From: Dickeya zeae NCPPB 2538
GTDB lineage: Bacteria > Pseudomonadota > Gammaproteobacteria > Enterobacterales > Enterobacteriaceae
Assembly (NCBI RefSeq): GCF_000406165.1
Contig: NZ_CM001977.1
Coordinates: 1,581,537-1,645,536, forward strand
Length of the DNA stretch: 64,000 nucleotides
Reading direction: 5' to 3'
Made by a program: the position numbers and the translations under genes. The notes under the pieces were generated by a model. That model saw only the letters and a program-made list of their open reading frames with translations, had not been told where the DNA came from and ran no database searches. Positions 6,965 to 16,728 of this stretch are shown here, in pieces; the stretch's first letter is position 1; each line of letters starts with the position of its first letter.

Positions 6965-8629
6965 ATGAATTTTTCTAATTTAAAAATAGGCTACAGACTG
7001 GCAATCGGATTTTCATTTCTTATTGTTATGCTATTGATTTCAGGTGCTGTGGCATTAAGTAAATTGAGCGATTTTAACCAAAAAATGGATTATACCGTCT
7101 CTGACCTTTATCCGTTGACAGCAAAAGGAAATAAGTTGGTTGATGAGCTGAATAATGCGTTGCTGGGGCAACAGTTTGTTTTAATGTCAGACTCCGCGGC
7201 GGATATTCAAAAGCAGAATGAAGAGATTAAAGCGCACTCTGCGGAAATTACGACTTTACTGAATGAATTGAATAAAGACGTTAAAGATGCTCACTCTATT
7301 GGTTTGCTTAAAGATATCCAGCAGATTCGCAGCGAGTACACCTTGTCAGCGAATAAGTTGATGGACCTGGCTAGTCGTGGGAACAAGCGTGAAGCTATGG
7401 CTGAATTGATGGGCGTCTCACAGGCGTTGCAGAAAAAATATAAAAGCAAAGTTGCCGACTTCATCAATTACCAGGATAGCCAAATGATTGGCGCACAGGA
7501 TATGGTGCAAACGAGTTACAACGAAATTCGTATGATGCTGTTGATGGTTTTTATCATCAGCATTGTGGCTGGCGGGCTGATCGCCTGGGGGATTACCCGT
7601 AGTGTGACGCGGCCGTTGCAGGAGGCGCTCACACTGGCAGAGAAAGTTGCCAAAGGTGATTTAACGTCTGAAGCGTCGGTGTGCACACAAGATGAAACCG
7701 GGAAGTTATTGCACGCACTGTATGGGATGAATGACAGTTTGTGCAATATCGTCAGTCAGGTTCGTGAGGGCGCTGAAACCATCTCTTCTGCTGCCTCGCA
7801 GATTGCATCAGGCAATCAGGATTTGTCCGCCCGAACAGAGGAACAGGCCAGTTCGCTGGAAGAAACCGCCGCGTCGATTGAACAACTGACCGCGACTATC
7901 AAAAATACGGCGGCCAATACGGAACACGCCGCGTCACTGGCGGGACAGGCTTCTGATATTGTGCGTCAGAGTGGTGAAATGATGGTGGACGTCACCCGGG
8001 AGATGCGTGAAATACGCGATGCTTCCCAACGCATGGCTGAAATTATCGGGGTTATCGACAGTATTGCGTTCCAGACCAATATTCTGGCGCTGAATGCTGC
8101 CGTGGAAGCAGCCCGGGCAGGCGAACAAGGGCGAGGGTTCGCGGTAGTGGCCAGCGAAGTTCGGGCTCTGGCACAACGCAGTGCGAATTCGGCCAAAGAA
8201 ATTAAAGAGCTGATTGATAACTCGGTGCAGAAAGTGCAGGACGGCATGTCGCTGGTGGAAAACACGGAGCACACGATGGGGGCGGTGATTGATAATGCGC
8301 ACAACGCCGATAGTGTGATTACGGAAATCGCGAGAGCCAGCCTGGAGCAAAGTGAAGGCATTAATCAGATAAACCTGGCGATCGGTCAGATCGATACGAC
8401 GACGCAGCAGAATGCTGCTCTGGTAGAGGAATCCGCAGCAGCAGCATTATCGCTACAGGAGCAGGCACAAACGCTGGCGAAGACCGTCAGTGTATTCAAG
8501 CTGAACAAGTCGGGCACGGAGAAAGGGACGATACGGCGCGAATCAGCAGGAAAAGGGCTGGCGCTGACCGGGTTGCCGGGTACAAAAAACGCGAACGTGT
8601 CTGATACCCCAGAATGGGTAACGTTCTGA
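6965..8629 (+). CDS. Methyl-accepting chemotaxis protein (four-helix-bundle sensor)
   Basis: A 554-residue inner-membrane chemoreceptor of the Tsr/Tar class. TM1 is about 10-31, followed by a periplasmic four-helix-bundle sensor (about 35-188), TM2 about 190-210 and HAMP about 211-263. The coiled-coil signalling domain has the conserved hairpin tip SIAFQTNILALNAAVEAARA and EEQASSLEETAASIEQ-type methylation helices. The C-terminus PEWVTF fits the WxxF tether for CheR/CheB (NWETF in Tsr). The ligand cannot be predicted. ATG is preceded by AAAGGGG. It is monocistronic, ends at a strong terminator, and sits alone among accessory genes rather than in a flagellar cluster. Confidence 0.95.
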   Translation: MNFSNLKIGYRLAIGFSFLIVMLLISGAVALSKLSDFNQKMDYTVSDLYPLTAKGNKLVDELNNALLGQQFVLMSDSAADIQKQNEEIKAHSAEITTLLNELNKDVKDAHSIGLLKDIQQIRSEYTLSANKLMDLASRGNKREAMAELMGVSQALQKKYKSKVADFINYQDSQMIGAQDMVQTSYNEIRMMLLMVFIISIVAGGLIAWGITRSVTRPLQEALTLAEKVAKGDLTSEASVCTQDETGKLLHALYGMNDSLCNIVSQVREGAETISSAASQIASGNQDLSARTEEQASSLEETAASIEQLTATIKNTAANTEHAASLAGQASDIVRQSGEMMVDVTREMREIRDASQRMAEIIGVIDSIAFQTNILALNAAVEAARAGEQGRGFAVVASEVRALAQRSANSAKEIKELIDNSVQKVQDGMSLVENTEHTMGAVIDNAHNADSVITEIARASLEQSEGINQINLAIGQIDTTTQQNAALVEESAAAALSLQEQAQTLAKTVSVFKLNKSGTEKGTIRRESAGKGLALTGLPGTKNANVSDTPEWVTF

Positions 8630-8655
8630 TCAATGATTCATTGCCGATGCAAATA

Positions 8656-8693
8656 AAAACCGCAGCGACACGATGTCGTACTGCGGTTTTTTT
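8656..8693 (+). terminator. Terminator of the chemoreceptor gene
   Basis: AAAACCGCAG (8656-8665) pairs with CTGCGGTTTT (8681-8690), with an inner CGACA / TGTCG stem and a T7 run. Usable from both sides because of the A-run at the left. Confidence 0.9.
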
Positions 8694-8766
8694 ACAGCCC
8701 AACACCGGTATCACTGGAGTGTACCGTGGTGGTTAATGATTTTTGCGATCTTGTCAGACCGGATAA

Positions 8767-10248
8767 TTACCCAATGCGCCGATGTTGCGACCATCGCCAG
8801 ATATCGGCCACTAAAAACAGTATCAGACTGACTCCCATAACGGGCAGGCTAACCATCAATACGCCTGAAATTATCAGCACCAGCAGCCGGAGAGGCACAG
8901 CCAATTGTAAGAACGCCGTGGTCAGAGTCTGTGCCGGGTTGCGGGTGGACGTATATGTTGGACGACGTATCCACCACATGCGATATCCCCAGGCAATCAG
9001 ACAGCAGAGTCCGAGCCCAAAAGCCGCGAGCAACAGTTGGTTGGGCAGGCCGAACAGCACGCCCATGTGAGCGTCAATGCCCCAGCGAGTCAGTTTGGCG
9101 GCCAATGGATAGTCAGCAAAACGGACGGTATCCATGACATGGAACGTTGTTGGGTCAACGGCAACCGCATCAACCTGTGTAGGCCATGTTCGATCAATTT
9201 CACTAACAGTCCAGGCACGTTGGGGTTTGAGTGATGGCCGAATCTCTATTTTCCCCGCATCAATACCCGCGTCTCTGGCAGCGGCCAGCACGTTATCGAA
9301 GGTCTGCGGTGTGACAGAGGAGGGTATCGCAGGCATCGGCATCATGTGATGTTCTGCATGTGGTGACGCTGGCGTGTTCGGCACCGTATCCAGATGGGTA
9401 TTCACCGACGGGGTTTGCCACCCCAGTACAGCGCGAAGCTGGGCAACATTGTCGCCTGCCCAGCGTGACCAGGTCAGGCCGGTTGCTGAGAAAAAAAGCA
9501 ATCCAAGCAACAACAGCAAACCAATAGTCGAGTGATTGCGGCGCAATCCCTGACGCAGTCGGACGGGACTTTGACGCCCGCTGGTGGGGCGACGGCGTAA
9601 ACGGGGCTGCGCTTTGCGGGTCGAGATCCAGATATAACCCCCTCCCAGTGCGGCAATCCATAGCCAGGAAGCCGCCAGTTCGCTGTAATGACGGCCAATA
9701 TCGCCCAGCAACAGGTTGCGATGTAGATAATCCAGCATGGTGCGAAACGGTAAAATACCGCTGGTGCCGTAGACAGTCAGGGCACCACGGATATCAAGAG
9801 ATACCGGATCCACAAAAACCGCAAAACTTTCGGAAGGGCCGAGTTCTGGCAGTGAGTACATCACCCGCGTCGTCTGTCCAGCGCCGGGGGCGGGGCGAAC
9901 GGCGGTCAGCCGGGCATATTGTGCCTTATTACCCAATGCCTGCGCTGCGGCGGTAATCTGTTGCGACAGCAACTGCGGAGTTCCTGTGGTATCGGTAAAT
10001 AACTGGTGAGAATAGAGTTTTGTTTCAATCTGAGGGGTTAGCACATAGAGCGTACCCGTCAGGGCCGCAATAAAGATGAACGGGCCAACAAATAACCCAA
10101 TGTAAAAATGCAAACGCATCAATAATGCCTGCACCGCGACGCGTTGAGAGCGAACCAGATTGTCGCGACTCGCATCCTGCACGGGCGACACATCCGTGAG
10201 CGTTTCTGCCTGATGGGCATAGGGGGTGGCTGTTTTTGACTCGGACAT
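8767..10248 (-). CDS. PepSY-associated transmembrane protein
   Basis: 493 residues. A TM helix at about 44-72 (LHFYIGLFVGPFIFIAALTGTLYVL) carries the PepSY_TM signature. Further TM helices are near 190-208, 240-260, 395-420 and 445-485, with PepSY-like periplasmic domains between. The His residues in LHFYIG, DYLHRN and DAHMGVLF resemble the haem or metal ligands of PiuB/ferric-reductase-like members. The third periplasmic loop has a Met/His cluster (PHAEHHMMPMP, about 297-307). Members often accompany iron or copper acquisition. GGAGATGTT precedes ATG at 10248. It lies 173 bp downstream of the DUF2946 gene on the same strand, probably one unit. Confidence 0.8.
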   Translation of the reverse strand: MSESKTATPYAHQAETLTDVSPVQDASRDNLVRSQRVAVQALLMRLHFYIGLFVGPFIFIAALTGTLYVLTPQIETKLYSHQLFTDTTGTPQLLSQQITAAAQALGNKAQYARLTAVRPAPGAGQTTRVMYSLPELGPSESFAVFVDPVSLDIRGALTVYGTSGILPFRTMLDYLHRNLLLGDIGRHYSELAASWLWIAALGGGYIWISTRKAQPRLRRRPTSGRQSPVRLRQGLRRNHSTIGLLLLLGLLFFSATGLTWSRWAGDNVAQLRAVLGWQTPSVNTHLDTVPNTPASPHAEHHMMPMPAIPSSVTPQTFDNVLAAARDAGIDAGKIEIRPSLKPQRAWTVSEIDRTWPTQVDAVAVDPTTFHVMDTVRFADYPLAAKLTRWGIDAHMGVLFGLPNQLLLAAFGLGLCCLIAWGYRMWWIRRPTYTSTRNPAQTLTTAFLQLAVPLRLLVLIISGVLMVSLPVMGVSLILFLVADIWRWSQHRRIG

Positions 10249-10421
10249 AACATCTCCGTAATAGCATAAGCCTGCCGCCGACAGCGGATATCACTGCGCT
10301 TGTTGGCGGACATGGGTGTTCAACGGCATCTGAAGTCACCTTCTCATTGGTGAACTCGGCCGTAAGTAATGCGGCGTGATGGCACGCTTTATGAACACAG
10401 TCGTTTTTATCACCGGGCGAT

Positions 10422-10856
10422 TTATAAGGGGGGCGCGCGCGGTAACGGCGGCAGGAAACGTAGAATATAAGGCGATGAAAATGTAGGGCGAGGTGTCTGC
10501 CAGCGGGATAGCCAGACAGCATGGACTGGTTGGAGTGCACCAGATAGTGCCAGCAGCGGTAAATGTGACAGCAGGACACAGTAACCACAGGCTGCATGAT
10601 CCTCCATCCCCATTTCCCCGTGTGACATCGGGGTGATAGGCGAATGAGCAGAATGCGCAGGGGGCGTAGACATACTGTGGCGTTCATGATGACCCGGCAT
10701 GGGGGCCATTGCTGACAGTAAAGCGGGATAGGGGGTTTGAACGAGATGGCTATTTCGCAGCGATTGCGAAATGGGCGGAGCCAAAAAGATCATGACAAGG
10801 GCCAATATCCCAAGCCAGGCAGGGAGGCGTCGTTGTCTCAGTTCAAACAGGGACAT
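10422..10856 (-). CDS. DUF2946 family protein, Met/His-rich
   Basis: 144 residues. The N-terminal membrane or signal helix (LPAWLGILALVMIFLAPPI) is followed by a periplasmic part rich in Met and His (APMPGHHERHSM, MSHGEMGMEDHAACGYC). The motif AACGYCVLLSHLP is the hallmark of DUF2946. Its composition suggests copper or another soft metal, but the family function is not established. No good ribosome site precedes ATG, so the start is uncertain. It is co-oriented with the PepSY gene, supporting a shared metal-related role by inference. Confidence 0.7.
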   Translation of the reverse strand: MSLFELRQRRLPAWLGILALVMIFLAPPISQSLRNSHLVQTPYPALLSAMAPMPGHHERHSMSTPPAHSAHSPITPMSHGEMGMEDHAACGYCVLLSHLPLLALSGALQPVHAVWLSRWQTPRPTFSSPYILRFLPPLPRAPPL

Positions 10857-11260
10857 GCGTTACATGCGATGCTCAGAAAAAGGCAGAATGGGCGACACTG
10901 TACCCGATCAGTCGGTTAGGGTTAAGAAAATGTTCTTTTTTGATCTCGTTCGGTGAAAAAATTGCGCTCTGTTTTCCATAAATCGCCGTTTAATGCCTGT
11001 CGGAGCCAGAAGTTTCTTGCTACTGCCGTCATGTGAGAGGAAAATTTACCCTCGTTTCTCAACGGATGATTCCTAGGCATTTCTGGCGTCATATCCGTTA
11101 TGGTTTTTCATCTTGAGGACGTGGTTTATCGCTGAAGTAGGTCGATGTTGTCTAAACGGTGACCTATTATGATGAACCATTCTTTTCTCAAGTTGTCGGA
11201 AAGCTAACTTATCCATTAATATGGGTTTTAGTTGATTTAGGCACACATACAGGGGGAGAT
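10857..11260. other. Divergent regulatory gap between DUF2946 and opgG
   Basis: A 404-bp gap containing the promoters of both genes. No CueR, CusR or Fur box was found by eye. An open frame begins upstream of opgG in phase (from 11159) but lacks a ribosome site, and is taken as leader. Confidence 0.5.
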
Positions 11261-12829
11261 GTGCTGGTTAATAAATTTAGGGTTAAGCAGCGTGTTGCTA
11301 ATCTTCGCTGGGTTTCAGCGGCGGTCATGTTGTCTCTGACATCATTGCACGCCTGGGCTTTTTCCATTGATGATGTGGCGCAAAAGGCGGAAAAGCTGGC
11401 TGAAAAGGGTTATGAAGCGCCAAAGAGCAATCTTCCAGCCCAGTTTCGTGACATGAAATTTGCCGATTATCAGCAAATTCGCTTCAACCAGGACAAATCC
11501 TACTGGAATTCAGACCCAACGCCTTTCAAACTGCAGTTCTACCATCAAGGTATGTATTTTGACATTCCGGTCAAAATCAACGAAGTGACTGCCACTGAAG
11601 TCAACGAAATCAAATATTCTACGGATTACTTCGATTTTGGCTCGGTCAACCATGACCCGGCAACCGTGAAAGATCTGGGCTTTGCTGGCTTCAAGGTGCT
11701 TTACCCAATCAATAAAGCGGATAAGAACGATGAAATCCTCAGCATGCTGGGGGCGAGTTATTTCCGTATCGTTGGTAAAGGGCAGGTGTATGGTTTGTCT
11801 GCCCGCGGGTTGGCTATCGACACGGCATTGCCTTCCGGTGAAGAATTCCCGCGTTTTCGCGAATTCTGGATTGAGCATCCGAAACCGGAAGACAAGCATC
11901 TGGTGATCTATGCGTTGCTGGATTCTCCGCGTTCTGTTGGTGCCTACCGGTTTGTGCTTTATCCGGGCAGTGACAGCATGATGGACGTGGAAGCCAAAAT
12001 CTATCTGCGTGACAAAGTGGGTAAATTGGGCGTAGCGCCGTTGACCAGTATGTTCCTGTTTGGGCCAAACCAGCCATCGCCGACGCTGAACTACCGCCCG
12101 GCGCTGCATGATTCCGATGGTCTGTCGATTCATGCCGGTAATGGTGAGTGGATCTGGCGTCCGCTGAATAATCCCAAACACTTGTCGGTCAGCACTTATA
12201 CCATTGAAAACCCGAAAGGCTTTGGTCTGCTGCAACGTGGCCGTAACTTCTCCGGTTATGAAGACTTGGACGACCGTTATGACCTGCGTCCAAGCGGTTG
12301 GGTTGAAACCAAAGGCGACTGGGGTAAAGGCAAAGTTGAATTGGTAGAAATTCCGACTGCGGATGAAACCAATGACAATATTGTGGCTTTCTGGACACCG
12401 GAAAACCTGCCAGAAAAAGGCAAGCCGCTGGAAATGAAGTACCGCCTGCATTTCACCCGGGATGAAGAAGCACTGCATTCGCCGGAACAGGCTTATGTCA
12501 TGCAAACCATGCGTTCGACGGGTGATGTGAAACAGTCTAACCTGATTCGTCAGCCGGATGGCACCATCGCATTCCTGGTTGATTTTGCCGGCGGCAAAAT
12601 GAAGGATCTGGATCCGAATACGCCGGTCGCGTCGCAGGCCAGTATTGGCGACAACGGCGAAATTGTGGAAAACAGTGTTCGCTATAATCCGGTAACACAT
12701 GGCTGGCGTCTGACACTGCGTCTGAAAGTGAAGGACAACAAGCAGCCGACGGAAATGCGAGCAGCGTTGGTCAATGGTGATACCACATTGACTGAAACCT
12801 GGAGCTATCAGCTGCCTGCTAATGAATAA
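11261..12829 (+). CDS. opgG: Periplasmic glucan biosynthesis protein OpgG (MdoG)
   Basis: 522 residues from a GTG start placed by AGGGGG just upstream and by homology; the first residues are VLVNKFRVKQRVANLRW. Signal peptide LRWVSAAVMLSLTSLHAWA is cleaved before FSIDDVAQKAEKLA. The mature protein is very close to E. coli MdoG (YEAPKSNLP, FYHQGMYFDIPV, GLSARGLAIDTALPSGEEF) and ends TWSYQLPANE. It acts in the periplasm on the glucan backbone made by OpgH, in osmoregulated periplasmic glucan synthesis; in plant pathogens of this group opg mutants lose virulence. It overlaps opgH by 8 nt. Confidence 0.95.
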   Translation: MLVNKFRVKQRVANLRWVSAAVMLSLTSLHAWAFSIDDVAQKAEKLAEKGYEAPKSNLPAQFRDMKFADYQQIRFNQDKSYWNSDPTPFKLQFYHQGMYFDIPVKINEVTATEVNEIKYSTDYFDFGSVNHDPATVKDLGFAGFKVLYPINKADKNDEILSMLGASYFRIVGKGQVYGLSARGLAIDTALPSGEEFPRFREFWIEHPKPEDKHLVIYALLDSPRSVGAYRFVLYPGSDSMMDVEAKIYLRDKVGKLGVAPLTSMFLFGPNQPSPTLNYRPALHDSDGLSIHAGNGEWIWRPLNNPKHLSVSTYTIENPKGFGLLQRGRNFSGYEDLDDRYDLRPSGWVETKGDWGKGKVELVEIPTADETNDNIVAFWTPENLPEKGKPLEMKYRLHFTRDEEALHSPEQAYVMQTMRSTGDVKQSNLIRQPDGTIAFLVDFAGGKMKDLDPNTPVASQASIGDNGEIVENSVRYNPVTHGWRLTLRLKVKDNKQPTEMRAALVNGDTTLTETWSYQLPANE

Positions 12830-15371
12830 ATCAACTGCTTCCCTCGAGTATATCGAGAAATTACCTCTGCCTGCCGGGCAGGCAGAGGCCCTTCGTGAGA
12901 CGCTGTCTTCGTCTCAGGATCTGTCTTCCTTGCATCAGTCACTGTCTGACGGTTCTGCTGTCAATATGCAGTCGCCGGACGATGTTCCGTTGGTTTCTGT
13001 GTCGCGCCGTCTGGAAATGGCGTGGGAAGATGGGCTCAATGGCGGTAAGCAACTGGGCAAAGATCGTGAAGGTCGTACCGCATTGCAGGCTATGCCGCGT
13101 ATTACCCGCGCTTCCATGTTCCCCGATGCCTGGCAGACGAACCCAATGGTACGCTGGTGGGATACCTTCAAAGGCCGCACCAAACCTCCTCGTCATCAGT
13201 ACAAAACGGCAGAGGAAAACGAAGCGGAAAACCGCTGGCGTAAGGTGGGAACGCTGCGTCGTTATATTCTGCTGGTGTTGACCCTGTTTCAAACCGCGAT
13301 TGCTACCTGGTATATGAAGACTATTCTTCCTTATCAGGGGTGGGCCTTGATCGATCCGTTTGCGATGGTCCATCAGGATGTCTGGCGCACCATCATGCAA
13401 TTGCTGCCTTATGTGCTGCAAAGCGGAATATTGATCCTGTTTGCGATACTGTTCTGCTGGGTCTCCGCCGGTTTCTGGACGGCGCTGATGGGCTTCCTGC
13501 AGTTGCTGATCGGTAAGGATAAATACAGTATCTCATCGACAGTCACCGGGAATGAGCCGTTGAACCCGGCGCATCGCACGGCATTGATTATGCCTATCTG
13601 TAATGAAGACGTAGAACGCGTTTTCGCAGGTCTGCGGGCGACCTATGAGTCGGTGGCGGCTACCGGTGATCTGGATCATTTTGATATTTATGTCCTCAGT
13701 GACAGTAATGATCCGGATATTTGCATCGCGGAACAAAAAGCGTGGATGGATTTGTGCCGCGAAGTCGACGGTGCGGGTCGTATCTTCTATCGTCGCCGTC
13801 GTCGTCGTGTGAAGCGTAAGAGTGGCAACATCGATGACTTCTGCCGTCGTTGGGGCAGCCAGTACAGCTATATGGTGGTGCTGGATGCGGACAGCGTGAT
13901 GAGCGGGGAGTGCTTAACATCACTGGTTCGCTTGATGGAAGCCAATCCAAACGCCGGGATTATCCAGTCTGCGCCGCGTGCATCGGGTATGGATACGCTG
14001 TATGCCCGCTGCCAGCAGTTTGCTACCCGTGTTTATGGGCCGCTGTTCACTGCCGGTCTGCATTTCTGGCAGTTAGGTGAATCCCATTATTGGGGGCATA
14101 ACGCCATCATCCGGTTGAAACCTTTCATAGAGCATTGTGCGTTGGCGCCGTTGCCAGGTGAAGGGTCTTTTGCCGGCTCTATCCTGTCGCATGACTTTGT
14201 CGAAGCTGCGCTGATGCGTCGTGCCGGGTGGGGCGTATGGATAGCCTATGATTTACCGGGCAGTTATGAAGAATTACCGCCTAACCTGCTGGACGAATTG
14301 AAACGCGATCGTCGCTGGTGCCACGGCAACTTGATGAATTTCCGCCTGTTTCTGGTCAAAGGCATGCACCCGGTACACCGTGCGGTATTTTTGACGGGGG
14401 TGATGTCTTACCTGTCTGCGCCGCTGTGGTTCATGTTCCTGGCGCTTTCTACAGCATTGCAGGTGGTACATACGCTGATGGAGCCGCAGTATTTCCTGCA
14501 GCCCCGTCAATTATTCCCGGTGTGGCCGCAGTGGCGTCCGGAACTGGCGATAGCGTTGTTCTCAACAACACTGGTGTTGCTGTTCCTGCCCAAGCTGCTG
14601 AGTGTCATTCTGGTCTGTGCCAAGGGGGCTAAGGCGTATGGTGGTTCGATAAGGTTGTGTACTTCACTGCTGATTGAAATGCTGTTTTCCGTCTTACTGG
14701 CGCCGGTGCGTATGTTGTTCCATACCGTATTTGTGGTCAGCGCATTTCTGGGGTGGTCAGTACAATGGAAATCGCCACAGCGTGATGATGACGCAACGCC
14801 CTGGAGCGAGGCTTTCGCCCGCCATGGCTCTCAGTTGCTACTGGGTTTGGTATGGGCTGGCGGCATGGCATGGCTGGATTTGCGCTTCCTGTGGTGGCTC
14901 GGACCTATCGTCTTCTCGTTGATTCTGTCACCGCTGGTTTCTGTATTGTCCAGTCGTGCCAACCTTGGTCTGGCGTGCAAACGTGGTAAGTTTTTACTTA
15001 TTCCGGAAGAGTCCAACCCACCGCGAGAGCTGGTGGCGACCGACGAGTACTTCCGCCGCAATCGTGAGCGCAAGCTGGAGCATGGTTTTATGCATGCGGT
15101 GTTTGATCCGTCAGTCAATGCGTTAGCCAGTGCCATGGCAACAGCACGTCACTGCCTGAGTAAGCCGATTGAGGATATGCGTGAACAGCGCGTGAATGAC
15201 GCACTGCACCGTAACCCTCAGGAGGTTGATGGCAATTTGCGTCTGGCGTTGATTAGCGATCCGGTGACATTGGCTCGCTTACATCATCGGGTCTGGAGTC
15301 AGGCGGATGCGTACAGTAACTGGCGAAACCATTACCAGACGCTTGCTGCGCCGGTGATTAAAAGCGAATAA
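12822..15371 (+). CDS. opgH: Glucans biosynthesis glucosyltransferase OpgH (MdoH)
   Basis: 849 residues (E. coli 847), an inner-membrane GT2 enzyme that polymerises beta-1,2-glucose from UDP-glucose. TM segments are near 147-165, 195-225, and a group at 520-720. The GT2 motifs are VLSDSNDPD (about 289), DADSVM (about 351) and RRWCHGN (about 497). A basic run RRRRRRVKRKSG near 325 is conserved in the family. It is translationally coupled to opgG. In E. coli OpgH also slows FtsZ assembly when UDP-glucose is high. Confidence 0.97.
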   Translation: MNKSTASLEYIEKLPLPAGQAEALRETLSSSQDLSSLHQSLSDGSAVNMQSPDDVPLVSVSRRLEMAWEDGLNGGKQLGKDREGRTALQAMPRITRASMFPDAWQTNPMVRWWDTFKGRTKPPRHQYKTAEENEAENRWRKVGTLRRYILLVLTLFQTAIATWYMKTILPYQGWALIDPFAMVHQDVWRTIMQLLPYVLQSGILILFAILFCWVSAGFWTALMGFLQLLIGKDKYSISSTVTGNEPLNPAHRTALIMPICNEDVERVFAGLRATYESVAATGDLDHFDIYVLSDSNDPDICIAEQKAWMDLCREVDGAGRIFYRRRRRRVKRKSGNIDDFCRRWGSQYSYMVVLDADSVMSGECLTSLVRLMEANPNAGIIQSAPRASGMDTLYARCQQFATRVYGPLFTAGLHFWQLGESHYWGHNAIIRLKPFIEHCALAPLPGEGSFAGSILSHDFVEAALMRRAGWGVWIAYDLPGSYEELPPNLLDELKRDRRWCHGNLMNFRLFLVKGMHPVHRAVFLTGVMSYLSAPLWFMFLALSTALQVVHTLMEPQYFLQPRQLFPVWPQWRPELAIALFSTTLVLLFLPKLLSVILVCAKGAKAYGGSIRLCTSLLIEMLFSVLLAPVRMLFHTVFVVSAFLGWSVQWKSPQRDDDATPWSEAFARHGSQLLLGLVWAGGMAWLDLRFLWWLGPIVFSLILSPLVSVLSSRANLGLACKRGKFLLIPEESNPPRELVATDEYFRRNRERKLEHGFMHAVFDPSVNALASAMATARHCLSKPIEDMREQRVNDALHRNPQEVDGNLRLALISDPVTLARLHHRVWSQADAYSNWRNHYQTLAAPVIKSE

Positions 15372-15390
15372 ACTTGCGTAAGTCAGTGAA

Positions 15391-15419
15391 AAAGCAACGG
15401 CCAGTCCGTTGCTTTTTTT
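15391..15419 (+). terminator. Terminator of opgGH
   Basis: Stem AAAGCAACGG / CCGTTGCTTT with a CCAGT loop and T7 run, 20 nt past the opgH stop. Confidence 0.9.
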
Positions 15420-15455
15420 ATGCCCATCGTATGTCCGAACGTGATGTTTTCAGCG

Positions 15456-16682
15456 TCATTCCGCTTCGGATATCGGTTCCCGGTTTGATTTACGGCGCAA
15501 AGAGAGCCAGGAGTAAAATGCGTTGATCATCACAACGCTGGCCGTTACCAGGAATACGGCTCTGAACCCAAAACTTGCAGAGACGCTGGCACCTAACAAA
15601 GGACCCGTCACATTGCCGACATCGCGGAATGACTGGTTATAGCTGAATATCCGCCCGGCGACCTGGTGAGAGGAGTGATAGATAAGTAGTGTTTGCACCG
15701 CAGGCAGTAATGCGCCATCAGCCGCACCCAGCAGGAAACGTAATGCCGCCAGTTGCCAGGGCGATTGCACGAACGCCATGGGGATCAGCAACAAGACCGA
15801 CAATATCAGCATGGCTACCAGAATCCGCTCCGGACCAATCTTGTCGCCAAGTTTTCCCAACCGGGGGGCGCTCAGGAGTGCTGAAACCCCCGGAATAGCC
15901 GCAATCGCGCCACTGATAAACGCCAGATTGTCGGTCTGGCCTGCCAGTTCTCGTACATACAGGGTCAGTATCGGCGCAACAGAGCCGGTTGCTACCTGAA
16001 TGATCAGAGTGGTGACGAACAGGCTCATCACCAGCTGAGGGTTTTTCAGTGAAACCATGACCTGGTGCCCGCTGAGCATGTCTTTTTTCCTGACAGGCTC
16101 AATGCGTTCTCGAATGAAAAAGAAGGTAACCAGAAAGCAGATAAACAGCACCACAGCAGTAATGAAGAATACGGGGCGTAAACCGAAGGTATCGGCCAGA
16201 TACCCTCCGAGTAGCGGGCCAAGCAGCGCACCACCGACCGCGCCGGTAGACAAGGTTCCCAGTGCCCAGCCACTGCGATTACGGGGCACTTGTGTGGCGA
16301 TCAACGCATTGGCATTCGGCACAAATCCGCCCAAAACACCCAATGCGGCTCTGAGTAACAAAAACTGCCAGATATTCTGCACCAGGCCCATTAGCGCCAT
16401 CACTATCGCCATCCCCAGAGCAGAGCGTAATAACATCAATTTTCGCCCTTTGCGATCGGCAAGACGCCCCCAGAAGGGGGATGCGACGGCTGAAAATAGA
16501 AACGTGATGCTGAACACTACACCTGACCAGAGATTTAACGCCTCATGGCCCTGTATACCCAGTTGTTCGACGTAAAGTGAAAGAAAAGGCATGACCAAAC
16601 TGAAGGCCGCCCCGGTAAAGAAACATCCCAACCAGGCAATGTAGAGGTTGCGTTTCCAGTCAATCGGAGCGGTATCGTCCAT
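15456..16682 (-). CDS. mdtG: MFS multidrug efflux transporter MdtG
   Basis: 408 residues, the E. coli MdtG length, with 12 TM helices of the major facilitator superfamily. MdtG signatures are AWLGCFFTGAAFSLVMPF, GRLADRKGRKLMLLRS (motif A), FVPNANALIATQVPRNRSGW and RIFSYNQSFRDVGNVTGP. The start is ATG at 16682 with AGGGAAAC just upstream; the longer in-frame extension is rejected by homology. It exports fosfomycin and some lipophilic compounds in E. coli, under mar/sox/rob control; no marbox was identified here. It follows lpxL on the same strand. Confidence 0.92.
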   Translation of the reverse strand: MDDTAPIDWKRNLYIAWLGCFFTGAAFSLVMPFLSLYVEQLGIQGHEALNLWSGVVFSITFLFSAVASPFWGRLADRKGRKLMLLRSALGMAIVMALMGLVQNIWQFLLLRAALGVLGGFVPNANALIATQVPRNRSGWALGTLSTGAVGGALLGPLLGGYLADTFGLRPVFFITAVVLFICFLVTFFFIRERIEPVRKKDMLSGHQVMVSLKNPQLVMSLFVTTLIIQVATGSVAPILTLYVRELAGQTDNLAFISGAIAAIPGVSALLSAPRLGKLGDKIGPERILVAMLILSVLLLIPMAFVQSPWQLAALRFLLGAADGALLPAVQTLLIYHSSHQVAGRIFSYNQSFRDVGNVTGPLLGASVSASFGFRAVFLVTASVVMINAFYSWLSLRRKSNREPISEAE

Positions 16683-16728
16683 CGTGTTTCCCTGGCTGGT
16701 CGTAGCCAGCACGTGATTTAAAAAGCGC

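Noticed and set aside
10025..10687. 220-codon minus-strand frame across the PepSY-DUF2946 gap
   Set aside because: It overlaps two better-supported genes in another phase and reads as a low-quality shadow.
11510..12700. 396-codon frame antisense to opgG
   Set aside because: It mirrors a highly conserved coding gene in a GC-rich codon phase, has no family features, and is a typical shadow.
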